Source: Petaurus breviceps papuanus
Taxonomy: Eukaryota > Chordata > Mammalia > Diprotodontia > Petauridae
DNA length: 64,000 nucleotides
Assembly (NCBI GenBank): GCA_028583685.1
Contig: JAMXIF010000032.1
Coordinates: forward strand, 7,558,785-7,622,784
Direction of reading: 5' to 3'
The position numbers and the translations under genes were made by a program. The notes beneath the pieces are model-generated. The model ran no database searches, was not told the DNA's origin, and saw only the letters and a program-made list of their open reading frames with translations. Positions 33,641 to 44,956 of the stretch are shown here, piece by piece. Numbering within the stretch: position 1 is the first letter of the stretch; each line of letters begins with the position of its first letter.

Positions 33641-34655
33641 CAAAATCCTTTTTGATCTCTTCCATGACCTGCAACCAATTCCTATTTTTCCTGGAGGCTT
33701 TTGATGCAGGAGCTTTGACTTTGTTGCCTTCCTCTGGTTATATGCTTTGATATTCCTTGTCACCATAATAAGATTCTATAGTCGTGACTTTTTCTCCCAC
33801 TGTTTCCTCATCTTGCCAGCCAATTACTTGACTTTTTATCTCTTTGTTAAGGAAGGTCTCTGCCTCCAGTATTGAGGGGGTACTGTCCCACACTTCAGGG
33901 GTTTTGTTCAGCTTTCTAGAGATACATCTAGGGACCTGTAAATTGTCAGTTCTTCCAAGGTGGTATGATCATAGGACAGGTGTTTACCCCTTTCCTGGTC
34001 TGGGCTCTGGTCTGCTAGTGTCCACAAGCCCTCTCGTCTGCCTTGGAACTGTAAAGAGGACTTTCTCTCCACTACCACCACAAGCTCTGCTATGCTGGTA
34101 CTCCTTCTCACCCCAGGGCCACCACCCAGGACTGTGACCCAGACCCAAGCACAGGCAAAGCAAGAGAATCCTGCCTCAGTGCCAGCAAAGAGATTCCTGC
34201 ACTCCCTCTCTGATCAGTCACTTGATCCCCCCACCATCTAAGGGCTTAGAATTCAGCCACTTCTGCTGCTGCCACCACCACCACCACCACCTACCTCACT
34301 CCTCTCTCACCCACATCCAGCAGACTATTCCCACTGACCTTTTAAGTAGTGGATTTAGAAACTGCTACAGCTACCAGTAATTCAGTCCCCTGAGGCCTGC
34401 TTCGGGTTTCCTGGGGCCCTGTCTGTACTGGCATAGCCTGCACTGGTCTTTACTCCACTCTCAGCCTGCTGCAACAGACCTTTTCTGTCAATCTTCCTTC
34501 CAGGTTGCCTTGGGCTGGAAATAATCTGTCATTTTGTGGGTTCTGTTACTCCGGAATTTGTTTAGAGTCATTTTTACAAGTATTTGGTAAGGTTTGGGGG
34601 AGATCTCAAGCAAGTCCCTGCTTTTACTCTGCCATCTTGACTCTACCCTGACATT

Positions 34656-35035
34656 CAATATTTGAAAAATAAAAGTGAGGACTTTCTTAGCTATTTTTTA
34701 CTGGCATGTTACAACTCTAGTTAGGGCCTCTAGTAAGGGGAATTATTCATTTGGTAATAATCAATTGAAATGTTTATTTAAGAAAGCTTAGGGAACCAGG
34801 CTACTCCAGGATGAATAAAAGAAACAGTTATGGCCTCATAAAACAAATGAACTGCCACTCTTGACAGGAGAAGAACTGTATTTGTGAACCAGAATGGCTA
34901 TTAGCAAACTGGTGCTCACATTTAAAACCCATTCTATATTCCAGTCTCCTCCTTAACCTCCATTTTCAATGAGAGATAAAACCTTCCAAGGATATATGCA
35001 CAATTTTCAGCTGCAAATGAATAGATAGATATAGA
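34656..35035. other. Unidentified sequence
   Basis: No gene or repeat family recognised; a short 'agatag' microsatellite lies at 35024-35040. Confidence 0.3.
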
Positions 35036-35040
35036 TATAG

Positions 35041-35360
35041 GGGGGAGGGTAATAATAACAGCATTTAAATAGCACTTTAAGGTACCTCACTGGATCTGAT
35101 GGGATGAGGGTTGGGGAGTGTGTTACAATTATACCTATACTAGTCACAGTTAGCTCCCTTTTCCCATTTCTCCCTAATGGTGAGAAAAAAATGAAACAAG
35201 AAGTAACATTGTATAATGGCATGGGGATAAAGAATTGTGCTTTCAGTCAGGAAGAGCTGGGTTCAAATTTTGCTTCTGACATATACTCATTGTGTGAGGC
35301 TGAATAAGTCATTGGACCTCACAATGACCGAGGAAACTTTCTAAAAGTTGTTAGTCTCTA
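35041..35360. mobile_element. Two MIR-like fossils
   Basis: 35045-35120 is minus-strand MIR-like ('aataataacagcatttaaatagcac'). 35205-35345 is plus-strand ('gataaagaattgtgctttcagtcagg', 'gggttcaaattttgcttctgac'). Confidence 0.55.
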
Positions 35361-35414
35361 TTGATACAGGGGGTCTCTTTCCTTAAAATTCCCTACACTA
35401 AAGAAATCACAGAT

Positions 35415-35416
<2 letters not shown>

Positions 35417-35502
<86 letters not shown>

Positions 35503-35598
35503 AGAGAGAAAGGAGACAGAGAGAAAGAAAGGAGAGAGAGAGGGAGGGAGGGAGGGAGGGAGAGAAAGAGACAGAGGGAGAGAGAAAGGGAGAGAGAT
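35417..35598 (+). repeat. (GA)n purine tract
   Basis: About 180 bases of almost pure purine: (GA)n, then GAAA/GGGA units with only a few C. Long open frames on both strands here only translate the repeat. Confidence 0.97.
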
Positions 35599-35599
35599 A

Positions 35600-35870
35600 T
35601 TAAAATGATTCTGAAGTTTTGCCTCATGCCAAGCAAATTGGCAAATACAGAAACAGTTAATGTTGCCAACTGTGGATAGATAGGTTTGATGATGTCATTT
35701 TTGTGTGGCTGTAGGATGGTCAAATCTTTCTGAATTTTAATTACGAGTTATGTAAAATGAAGCTATCCATTAGAGCATGTAAAAGAGGGGAGAGACTGAG
35801 TATGCACCCAGGTTATATCCATAAATACATTTGTTCTAGTCCCTTGCTAAAGAGCATATATGATTGGAGG
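35600..35870. other. Unidentified sequence
   Basis: No gene or repeat recognised. Confidence 0.3.
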
Positions 35871-36168
35871 CTCCTGGTTAGTTCATAGTAGCTGGAGTTA
35901 TGAAGACCTGAGTTTAGACCTTAATATCTGTGTGCTCCCAAGCAAGTTATTCATTCTTTCTGGATCCAAGGTTCTTCATCTGTGAAATGACAAGGTTGGA
36001 TTTGATCTTTCACATCTCAGCCAGCTCTGAAATCCTATCTATATTCTCTTAGAACACAGGAAGGGGGTAGGAAAGGGCTATGCTAAAAAGGATGGGGAAC
36101 TTAAATAGTAGCATGTTTCTGGAACATAGTAGGCACTCAATAAATGTTTGATGATTAATTGATGAATA
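35871..36168 (+). mobile_element. MIR fossil with L2-like 3' tail
   Basis: 'gtagctggagttatgaagacctgag', 'ggttcttcatctgtgaaatgac', then 'ggaacatagtaggcactcaataaatg'. Confidence 0.7.
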
Positions 36169-36169
36169 T

Positions 36170-37040
36170 GTACAAAAAGTCATACACCTGAGTATGTCTT
36201 ATGACCCAGCAATCCCACTATTGGGCATATACTCCCAAGAAAATCAAAGACAATGTCAGGATCCCCATGCTGAGATCACCTCTCTCTTTTTACTATTAGG
36301 AGACGTACTGTTTTCCAGAGCTAAGACCCAGCAAGCAAGCTGTGCCTTGAGTTTGACATAACAATGATCTTTTATGTTCGCGGTCTGGATGGTATCAGCT
36401 TCAGCAAAATCTGAATATTATTTCACAGTAGCACCAGTTGGCCCCTGAGTTCAGATAAGCAACTACAGTACCCATGTTCCAATCACGAAATCCTACTATA
36501 TTAAACTTGTCTCATTGTTGCTGTTACCCCTCACTATCATGACTATAGTTTGCTGCCTAGCCCCTAGTATATATATAGAGAGAGATTTGCCAACACTAAA
36601 GTAGGTCTCCTATGAGAGGGGACTCCCGGCACATGTTTCTGGTTTCCTCCTCCAACAAAATAAAGTTTAAAAGTGCTTATGACCACTGTTACCTCTTTGG
36701 TTTTATTTTGTTTTCTTTTTTAAAATTTTATTTTTCAGAGTTAACTGTGATTGTAAAAATCTATGTGAATGCTTTGGTATTTTTAGAGTTAATAGCAGTT
36801 ACAAAACCTCTTTGACTCTTTGGTCATTTGTTCTCAGGGTTGACAACAGCAACAAAGTTCTGGTATATGCCAAAATATTCGTAGCAGCACATAACAAAGA
36901 ACAGGAAACAAAATGAATGCCCATTGTTTGGGGAATGGCTGAAAAGCAATAACTGTACGTAAAAGTAATGGGAATTATCATGAAGCAAGAAGTGACTAAT
37001 ATAAGGAATTAAGAGAAGTACATTTAAATTCAAAATAAAA
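36170..37040 (+). mobile_element. Old L1 ORF2 fragment split by an LTR
   Basis: 36185-36253 ('gacccagcaatcccactattggg') and 36847-37040 ('cattgtttggggaatggctgaa') are consecutive parts of the L1 ORF2 3' end, separated by an LTR. More diverged than the L1 copies at 2.4 and 59.6 kb. Confidence 0.7.
36254..36841 (+). mobile_element. Probable solo LTR inside L1 (fossil)
   Basis: Starts TGTCAGGATCCCC; TATA-like 'ctagtatatatatagag' near 36564; 'aataaagtttaaaag' near 36659. The 5-bp repeat GACAA lies on both sides (36249-36253 and 36842-36846). The 3' terminus is not the canonical CA, so the right boundary is uncertain. Confidence 0.6.
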
Positions 37041-37049
37041 ACAAATTTA

Positions 37050-37240
37050 AAATCAACAAGCATGTGGTAGATGCCTGCTGTGTGCCAGGCACTGTGTTAG
37101 CCTCAGGAAAAATTGGACATCATCTCAGAGGGATGGTAGAAACATTAAAGGGGACTGAGAAAAGCTTTTTGCACAAGGTAGAATTTTAGCTGAGACTTGT
37201 AGGAAGTCTACAGACAGAGTGGAGGAGAGCATGCTAATAA
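37050..37240 (-). mobile_element. L2 3'-end fragment
   Basis: 'gatgcctgctgtgtgccaggcactgtgttag' and 'ttttagctgagacttgtaggaag' are reversed L2 sequence. Confidence 0.6.
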
Positions 37241-37460
37241 ATTTCCTTACTTTCAAATCCAAGCCTCCTATCTTTGACCACAATAATCAGACCCTCACTG
37301 GCTGGGATGCCTCTCAATGCAGCCACTGCCTCCAGCTAGCTTCTGCCCCCAGACTCGATTCTCAAGTTTAAATAGGTGTGTCCTTGCTCTCAACCACAAA
37401 CACATTTTCCATCTAGCCCAAGATAGGACCACAATACCTAACTATCCATCTTGACCATGA
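37241..37460 (+). mobile_element. LTR-derived fragments (fossil)
   Basis: 'actttcaaatccaagcctcc' resembles the end of LTR-B; 37270-37455 resembles the unclassified LTR-like sequence of 28.4-28.9 kb. Boundaries unclear. Confidence 0.45.
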
Positions 37461-37885
37461 TGTGGACACAGAGGTACCCTAAGGGTTAAAAATAATACTA
37501 AGGGTTGCTTTCTCAGTACCTTGGGAGGCCCTCCTGAGCCTGCAAGCATCCTACAGTAAACTTCCCCCTTATCTGGGACCATAAAACTTCCTTGTCACCC
37601 CTCCATCCTGGGTCATAAAATTTCCCCTGTCTCCCTTATCTTGTGTCATCCATTTTCCTCATCCTGTACCTAAATCTCCAACCCCCATTAGAAGCCCTAA
37701 AATAACATCACCATCCTATAGGCTGTGTATGTCTGGTCCTTGTCCTATATCAATGCCTTTGTTTAGCTCCTTGCTAAGTCTCAGGCCAGCATGTATTTGT
37801 ATTAATAAAACTTCCTTTGGCTAAAGAGAAGGTCTGATTGAATTCTTTCAAATCCGAACCAGCTCTCCCAACTCTGACCTCAACA
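37461..37885 (+). mobile_element. LTR-B copy 1 (fossil)
   Basis: Starts TGTGGACACAGAGGTACCC and ends CTGACCTCAACA. It has 'attaataaaacttcctttgg' near its 3' part (poly(A) signal) and shares both ends with the reversed copy at 38009-38465. Confidence 0.65.
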
Positions 37886-38008
37886 ATCAGACAGGACCAT
37901 AATAGCTAGCCAATCAGAAGGCAAATATCCTGGTCTATATCCTGGTAGTACTGCTTTCTGGATCTCTGAATTATTAGCATGCTAAGAAATCTCCTCTCAC
38001 TGATAGTT
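37886..38008 (+). mobile_element. LTR-like fragment (fossil)
   Basis: 'ggaccataatagctagccaatcag' repeats the motif at 28816-28845; same unclassified family. Confidence 0.4.
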
Positions 38009-38465
38009 TTGAGGTCAGAGGTGGAAGAATAGGTTCAGGTGTCAAAGAATTCACTTTTATTTTATGTGAAAAAACATCACAGTCCTCAGCAAGAAAACTA
38101 AATGAGACCTCGATATTTGGGGGAGTTATGCTTATATAGAGATGCTTAGGATGATGATGTAGTTTTAGAGTTTCTTATGGGGATTGAAGATTAGGGACAG
38201 TAAAGGAACAAACAAGATGAGGAAGACAGTTGCTTACAAGATAAGGAAAAATTGTCATGACAGGATGAGGAAGATGAATGAAAGGATAGAGAACACAGCA
38301 TAAGGGGGACAAAAGCAATTCTTTTGATATAAGTTCTATGGTATTTCAAGATAAGGGGGGAAACGACATTAAGACAGCCTCAAGTCCCAAGATGGGCTAC
38401 AGAAAGAGCCTCACACCCCCTCAGGGGCCTGGGAAAGGAAAGCTAGGGTACTGTTTGTATACACA
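38009..38465 (-). mobile_element. LTR-B copy 2 (fossil)
   Basis: On the minus strand it starts 'tgtgtatacaaacagtaccc' and ends 'cacctctgacctcaaaa'. Poly(A) signal 'aaaataaaagtg'. Same family as 37461-37885 in the opposite direction. Confidence 0.65.
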
Positions 38466-38820
38466 CCAATAGTAAATTCAGATTCTTGGGGTATAGATTT
38501 GGTTTTTTATGATGTTTCAGGCCTGCTTAAAGTAATAGTAAATCAGCAGCATTAGGCAGAATGGAAATAGGGAAACATGCTAAGTATGAGGTCTCAGGTA
38601 CTGCCAAAGATCAAGTTTGTTCCAGTGGGAAATGCATTTCTTCGAGATTGGATTGATGATAAGAATTTCTGCTTGGGCTAGAAATTTCTAAGATATTGAA
38701 GGCCTCCTTCCAAGCAGAATCAGTTAGATAACCTGTTGTTGTCAATAAGAATGAGAATAAGATACGGCCTTGGTGGCAGTGGGGGGAAAGGGAGAAGGGA
38801 GAGGTGAAGATGTTACCCAT
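38466..38820 (-). other. Unidentified, possibly ERV internal remnant
   Basis: Lies between LTR-B copy 2 and LTR-A copy 5, both minus strand. An 84-codon minus-strand open frame overlaps it but no retroviral motif is recognised. Confidence 0.25.
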
Positions 38821-39316
38821 TAAGAGGGTTAAGGTTGCTCTGGAGACCCCAAAATACCAACACACCAGGTCCTGCCAAATGAATTCTACTCAAGTCGTGT
38901 CTCAGCCAAAGAAAAGTAAAGTTTATTAAAAGTTCCCTTGTTTTGGACACAGAGTAAGTCTGTGCTAGGTCTTCTATGGCGCTCTCACTATTCTATGGCA
39001 CTCTCACAAACATGAAGACAGGATGGGGTCTTATATTGTAGAATCGGAGGACTTAATGAGGTCAATGAGTGATTAAGGGTGGGAGGTTGCTGGAGGCTAC
39101 AGACAATGGTGGGCTAGGCCAGTTCAAGGGTGTATTGATATTTTGATAGGCTCAAGGCTAGAGGTCTGGGCCCAGCCACAATGTAAGGCTTATTGCTTCA
39201 TACAAATGCCTCATCAAATGAGACAATTTAATCAAGAGTCCAAGGGGGCTCCCAGAGTCTGTACCTTAAGGACTCAAGGAGAGCTCAAGGGGGCTCCCAG
39301 AGCCCATACCTCATCA
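38821..39316 (-). mobile_element. LTR-A copy 5 (fossil)
   Basis: From 'gggttaaggttgctctggagacccc' to 'cctcatca'. It shares with copy 1 the duplicated start (two 'ggggctcccagag' units, about 39244 and 39289). Shorter than copy 4. Confidence 0.8.
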
Positions 39317-39614
39317 GAGGTATCTGTTTCTATTTGCACAATCTTGTCAAAGCTCGTGTTTCTTTGAACTCAGGTATTACTTTCCTGGGGTGTACATGTT
39401 TTCCCCAAACTCCCTGTTACAGACTGAATTTATTCTTCTTATCCAGTCAATGCCAATCCAAGCTCAAAAGTAATTTAATCTAAGGTAGGGACACCCATTG
39501 TGTTCTGCTCAGGCTTGGGTGAAGACAGATTCTTCTGTCTAGATAGTCCAAATCCTCCTGCTAGTCTGATAAAAGAGGTGTTTCCTCTATTTTGAGGTGA
39601 GATGATGATGGGGT
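39317..39614. other. Unidentified sequence between LTR-A copies 5 and 6
   Basis: No gene; no retroviral motif recognised. Confidence 0.3.
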
Positions 39615-40210
39615 TGACAGGGTACGAGCCCAAGCCAAGACCTTTGCCCCTTATCCTAAAAATAATTTTGGTCTCATTTATCTAAGGGCCCTGGAAAACC
39701 CTACCTTGAACTCCCCTTGAATTTCCCCACTAGATGGGTTGGTCTCAGGCTATAATCCCCTCAACTGGCCTTTCATTATTGCTAAACCAATTCAGTTACC
39801 CTTTACCTAATCCTGCCCTTCATTGTCTGTTACCTCTGGTTTGCCTCCAGTGTTTCCCACCCTTGATCCTTTCTAAACCCTATTATCTTTGTCTAGGTCA
39901 CCCGTGGTGGTTCACTCCCCTCAAGATCCTCCCTAGAAACTTCCTCCAGTCACTCAACTTCTTGGCCACTCCTAGATCCCTCCCACAGTCTCTCTGTATA
40001 TAAGATCCATCTTGCTTTCATGAAATTGCTCAGATTCATTCTGATCCACTTGCATTAGCTATACAAATGTTGGCATTCCTTAAAAGTCTAGCCAGTATGG
40101 CAGATCTTTAATTAACTTTATCTTTGACTGAAAGAAAACTTAAATTGAACTCATTCAGGCAGGACCTGTGTATTGCTATTTTGGGGTTCCAGCACCCCTA
40201 AACCTCAACA
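39615..40210 (+). mobile_element. LTR-A copy 6, long variant (fossil)
   Basis: TATA 'ctgtatataagatcc' near 39995; end 'cctaaacctcaaca'. Its U3 start has an extra block ('cccaagccaagacctttgcccc') shared with copy 7 and absent from copies 1, 4 and 5. Confidence 0.75.
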
Positions 40211-40383
40211 GGGTGACATCAGCCCCTGATGAAATGGTATATAAACTGTGCATCCAAACCCCAAAATGAGCTCAGTTCCAATGCTGCAGCTCCATGCATA
40301 TGCATGCCACTCTCTTTGAGAGAAATGTAATGATGGACACAACCTAATCATGTTCCTTTATTAAACCAAAACTCTTTCCCAAC
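40211..40383 (+). mobile_element. Short LTR-like fragment (fossil)
   Basis: 'atggtatataaactgtgcatcc' followed by 'cctttattaaaccaaaac' suggests promoter and R-region of another LTR. Low confidence. Confidence 0.35.
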
Positions 40384-41159
40384 TGAGTGGTATAAAAGTG
40401 ATAACTTCTCAAAGATTTAATAATAGATTGCCCGGACCCCAGACTTAGGCTTTTATTAACTAGATGTGTGTGAGAGAGGTGGGAACTTCTCAGGTAGTAT
40501 TATAAAATCCAGACAGACTTGTCCCAAAGACTTAGCAGCCTGAGCTAGCAGCCTGGGACCCTCACCTTACTTCCCTTGTCTTAAGTTGAAGTTTTTGGTA
40601 AGCTTAGCTAATGTGTAGGAGTGGAAAGTACATGTTCCTCAAATTTGGCCACAGACCCAGACTTGTTTCCACTGACCACCAACTGACCTGTACAAATGTA
40701 AAATTGGAAATCCTGTTGCAGAACTCCAGCCAGGTCACCATGTCCTAAAATCCCCATGATTCATAAAATATTGTCTGCTTTCATATCTATATTGATACTG
40801 ATGATATACTTTGTCTGCTCTCATATCCATATTAATTCTGTTAGACATGTATCTTCTGTTTTTATATCCTTTTTTTATATTGACATTTAACCTGTGATGC
40901 CAACAGATTTTTGTGGTCAAGATTATGAGCCTCAGTTCCTAATTAATGGGAACTGGACAGAAAAGGTGGGGAAAGAGGTGGTCTTTTGGGTATATAACTG
41001 AGTTTTTTACTTTGTATTTTGCCTCTCCTACTTGACTGCCTCTGGTAGTGAGACCACCCTTCTTGCAAGAAGAAATAATTAAATAAATTCTTCTTGTTTC
41101 TACTTGGAGATATCTCTGTTTATTTTTATTTGGGCAAGGGTTGTTTTGTCCCACACACA
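40384..41159 (+). mobile_element. LTR-X copy 2 (fossil)
   Basis: Starts TGAGTGGTATAAAAGTG and ends 'tgtcccacacaca'. It matches copy 1 (26434-27838). Poly(A) signal 'aataaattc' near 41083. Confidence 0.75.
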
Positions 41160-41213
41160 ACCAAGGTTCTTCTCCGTGGCTGGGAGGAAGGCAAGGAGAA
41201 GGGGTGGGAGTAT

Positions 41214-41773
41214 TGATGGTCCTTTTGTCTCGTATTGGCCCAAGCCGAGACTTTTTCCCTTTATCCCAAAAGAATTTGAGTCCCATTTGTCCACAGGCCC
41301 TGAGAAACTCCCCACCTTGAATCCTCCCTGAATTTTCCCACTTGATCTGGCTTTTTCATGCCCAAATTTGTTACCCTTAACCTAGTCTAGTTCTCCATTG
41401 TCTGTTACCTCCAGATGGCCTCTGGCTCCTTCCCACCCTTGATCCCATCAAAATCCCATTCACTTGGTCCCTGGAATCTGACCTCTAGTCACCCCAGATT
41501 ACTTGGTCACCCCTAGATCCCTTCCAAGGTCTTTCTGTATATAAGATCCATCTTGCCTCCATGAAAGGTCTCAGATTCAATCTAGCTCACATTCAATCTG
41601 GCCCACTGGCATTAGTGTCTCAAATACTCAGATTCCTTAAGAGTCTACCCAATATAGTGAATCATTAATAAACTTTGTTTTACTTTGGTTGAAAGAATGC
41701 TTGGGTTGAATTCATTCAGGCAGGACCTGGAGTGTTGGTATTTTGAGCTCCTGAGCACCCTTAAACCTCAATA
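41214..41773 (+). mobile_element. LTR-A copy 7, long variant (fossil)
   Basis: Same extended start as copy 6 ('cccaagccgagactttttccc'), TATA 'ctgtatataagatcc' near 41536, poly(A) signal 'aataaacttt', end 'ttaaacctcaata'. Confidence 0.75.
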
Positions 41774-42165
41774 TTTTCAATGCCAACACTTTGACACATG
41801 CAAGTTTATGGCTCCAGGTTTATGGGTTATTGTAACTTTTGGCATTTCCCTCCCCTCTCTCAATCCTAACCCCTTTGCAGCTTTCCATTGGCACTGAACT
41901 CCATCACTAAAGAAGACTTAAGGTGAGCATCAATGACTTAAGGCATTAGGAAACCCCCTGCCCCTTCAAACCCTAGCATCCTGGCCTACCCTCAAATTTC
42001 AAACTAAAACTGCTCTCTTGGGAACCTACCTAACCCCTAATTCAGTGGTTTAGTCCTCCCTTGGAGTATGCCCAGAGCATGTTTTATTATTTCCTTTCTC
42101 CGGTTCTTTCATGTTTTCTCTAATAACCACTCCCTCTAGCCATTCATCATCCTGTCTGAACTCAT
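41774..42165. other. Unidentified sequence
   Basis: No gene or repeat family recognised. Confidence 0.3.
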
Positions 42166-44180
42166 TTACTACTGCATATATACATATATACACACATTCA
42201 TATGTATTCATACACCCATATACCCTCCTATATAGACATATATATAATATATGCATATATATTTCTATTCCCTTTAACTATTTTCATACAGAGAAAAGTT
42301 TCATGAGTTAATAATTATCATTTTTCCATGTAGGAATGTAGATAGTTCAACTTTGATAAGTTCCTTATGATTTCTTTTCCCTGTTTACCTTCTCATGCTT
42401 CTCTTGCTTCTTGTATCTGAATGTCAAATTTTCTATTCAACTCTGGTATTTTCATCAAGAATGCTTGAAAGTCCTCTATTCCACTGAATTATCATATTTT
42501 CCCCTGAAACATGATACTTAGTTTTGCTGGTAGGTGATTCTTGGTTTTAATCCCAGCTCCTTTGACCTCCAGAACATCATATTCCAAGTCCTTTGATCCC
42601 TCAGTGTAGAAGCTGCCAGATCCTGCGTTATTCTGATTGTGTTTCCACAATATTCAAATTGTTTCTTCCTGGCTGCTTGTAGTATTTTCTCATTGATCTG
42701 GGAATTCCAGACCTGACTATAATATTCCTACGAGTTTTCTTTTGGGGATCTTTTTCAGGAGGTGATTGGTGGATTCTTTCAACCTCTATTTTGCCCTCTG
42801 GTTCTAAAACATCAGGGCAATTTCCTTGAGAATTTCTTGAAGGATGATTTCTAGGTTCTTTTTTTGATCATGGCTTTCAGGTAATCCAATAATTTTTAAA
42901 TTATCTCTCCTGGATCTATTTTCCAGGTCATTGGTTTTCCCAATGAGATATTTCACATTGCCTTCTATTTTTTCATTTGTTTGGACCTGTAATAGTATCT
43001 TGATTTCTCATAAAGTCACTAGCTTCCATTTACTCCAATCTAATTGAAGGAATGATTCTCTTCAGTGAACTTTTGAGATTCTTTTTCCAGCAGGCAAATT
43101 CAGCTTTTTAAGGCATTCTTCTCCTCATTGGCTTTTTGAGCCTCTTTTGCCATTTGCGTTAGTCTATTTTTTAATTTGTTATTTTCTTCAGTCAGGTTGT
43201 TGACTCTCATTTCATAATTTTCTTGCATCATTCTCATTTCTCTTCTGAATTTTTCCTCCACTTCTATTATTTGGTTTTCAAAATCCTTCTTAAGGTCTTC
43301 TATGGCCTGTAACCAGCTCATACTTTTCTTGGAAACTTTTGGTGCAGGAGTTCTGGCTTCAATATCTTCCTCCTGTTCCATGCTTTTGTCCTTTGTGTCC
43401 CCATAACAGGAGTGTAAAGTTGAGTTGCTCTGATTGCTTTGCTTCCCTCATTTGCTCATGTTGTCACTCAATTACTTGACTTTTGGGCTTTTTGCGCAGA
43501 CAAGGGAGCTTCTTCCCATTCGCTGGGGTTTTCTCAGCTGCCGAAGGTATTAGTTGGGTGACCTCTCTGAAGCCTCCACATGCTTTGGCAAGCTAGACAC
43601 ACACCCCAGGACCTCCACCCTAGACTGCAATCCTGATCCAAGCAGGCTAAAGCAAGTGTGATTATCCCTCAGACTGGTTGCTTGGTCCCCCTACAAACTG
43701 CAGGCCAGGAACTGAAGCTGCCATGTGGGGGAGGATACAGGGCCATGGTGCCTCAATAATTTCTCCCTCCAGGGAATAAATGTCGTACCACAGTCCCGAA
43801 CTACTGGATCCCAAAGTTCACACTGCACTGACCTCTCACTTGTCCTTAACATCTATGAGCTGATAATTCTGGAAACTGCCACAGCTGCTGGTGATCTGAA
43901 GTCCCTCCAGCTGGTGGCTGGTCAGGCCACCCTAGGGCTAAAACCTTGGCTTACAGGGGCTGGGGTCAGCTCCCAGAGCACTGTGCTGGCCACTTTCTGC
44001 TGGCCTGCCAGCTGTCCTCAGTAGGAGGTTAGCTTCTCTGTGTCATTTTGTGGGTTCTGTAGCTCCAAAGTTTGTTCAGAGTCACCTTTCACATGAATTA
44101 GAGGAGGTGGGAGCTGGAGCCCAGCAGAAGTCCTGTTTCTACCCTGCCATCTTGACTCCACCCCCACCCCCCCAGCAGAA
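42166..44180 (-). mobile_element. HAL1 copy, minus strand, 3' truncated
   Basis: 5' end at about 44160 ('accctgccatcttgactcca'), preceded by a C-rich run on the plus strand (44159-44173), meaning a G-rich 5' end. ORF1 remains about 43455-42410; open piece 43381-43100 reads MEQEEDIEARTPAPKVSKKS and the coiled coil. Stops and frameshifts are present. The 3' UTR is cut at about 42166 after the TATA/TATG-rich stretch homologous to the GATA array of the 18.7-kb copy. Confidence 0.85.
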
Positions 44181-44234
44181 CTCTTAACTTGACCAAATGC
44201 CCCATTGCTTGTTGAACAACTCTAATGGGTTTTT

Positions 44235-44427
44235 GAGACAGCTAGGCAGAGCAATGGATAGAGTGTCAGGGCTGGAATGAGGAAAACTCGAGTCCAAATC
44301 TGGCCTGAATTCAAATCTGGCACACTTAATAGCTATGTTTTCCTCAATTTCCTCAACTGTAAAATGAGCTAAAGAAGGAAATGGCAAATCACTTCAGTAT
44401 CTTTGCCAAGAAAATCCCAAATGGGAT
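44235..44427 (+). mobile_element. MAR1-like CORE-SINE
   Basis: 'gagacagctaggcagagcaatgg' to 'ctttgccaagaaaatcccaaatggg'. A short internal repeat of 'ttcaaatctggc' is present. Confidence 0.8.
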
Positions 44428-44630
44428 TGATAGGGTATAGGCCCCGGAAATCCTTTCTGCCCCATACCCCTCAACTTCCCCTGAGTTTTCCTATGTGGAC
44501 AAGACTCTGGCATTCACCTGAGGCATCAACCCATCCCATTCAACAGGACTTTCATTGTAGCCTATGCCCAATTTCCCAGTTCTGTTACCTCTAACCTAGC
44601 CCAGCCCTCCATTGTCTGTTATCTCCAGAT
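44428..44630 (+). mobile_element. LTR-A copy 8a, 3' truncated (fossil)
   Basis: 'tgatagggtataggccccgg' start, then 'ctaacctagcccagccctccattgtctgtt'. Cut by the next LTR-A start. Confidence 0.7.
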
Positions 44631-44956
44631 TGATGAGATACAGGCTCTGGGAACCCCCTTGAACTCTGATTGAATCTTCCTTTTGATGAGCCATTTGCCT
44701 GAGGCCATAAGCCTTTCATTATAGCTCCACCCAAACCTCTGTTACTCTGTCCAGCTAGACCCTACCCTTGATCCTCCCAAAATATCTATACCCAAATCCA
44801 CTAAACCCTTGACCTGGCATAGCCTTCCATTGTCTCATCTCCAGGTAGCCTCCAGCTACTTCATTACTGGTGTCTGACCTCATTTGACTCCTGCTGAAGA
44901 CCCTCCCCAAACTCCTCCTGTAGACCACCCTAGACTCCTCCCACAACCTTTGCTTA
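44631..44956 (+). mobile_element. LTR-A copy 8b, 3' truncated (fossil)
   Basis: 'tgatgagatacaggctctgg' start, 'gaccctccccaaactcctcc'; ends where the LINE begins. It lacks TATA and U5. Confidence 0.75.

Larger units (their letters stand above)
31690..34655 (-). mobile_element. HAL1 copy, minus strand, with nested LTR and SINE
   Basis: 5' end at about 34650 ('gccatcttgactctaccctg' is the reverse of 'gagtcaagatggc'). The 5' UTR runs 34640-33840, ORF1 remains 33800-32800 (pieces such as MAKEVQKAYEEKNAFKSRID at 33320), and the 3' UTR 32780-31690. No ORF2. ORF1 has many stops and frameshifts and its C-terminal end is missing. Interrupted by LTR-A copy 4 (31869-32513) and a SINE (33483-33640). Confidence 0.8.

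Noticed and set aside
35358-35723. Arg/Glu-rich (+) and Ser/Leu-rich (-) open frames
   Set aside because: Direct translation of the (GA)n tract, not genes.
40384-41159. Target duplication for LTR-X copy 2
   Set aside because: Bases on the two sides (caac / accaag) do not give a convincing repeat; the ends rest on similarity to copy 1 only.
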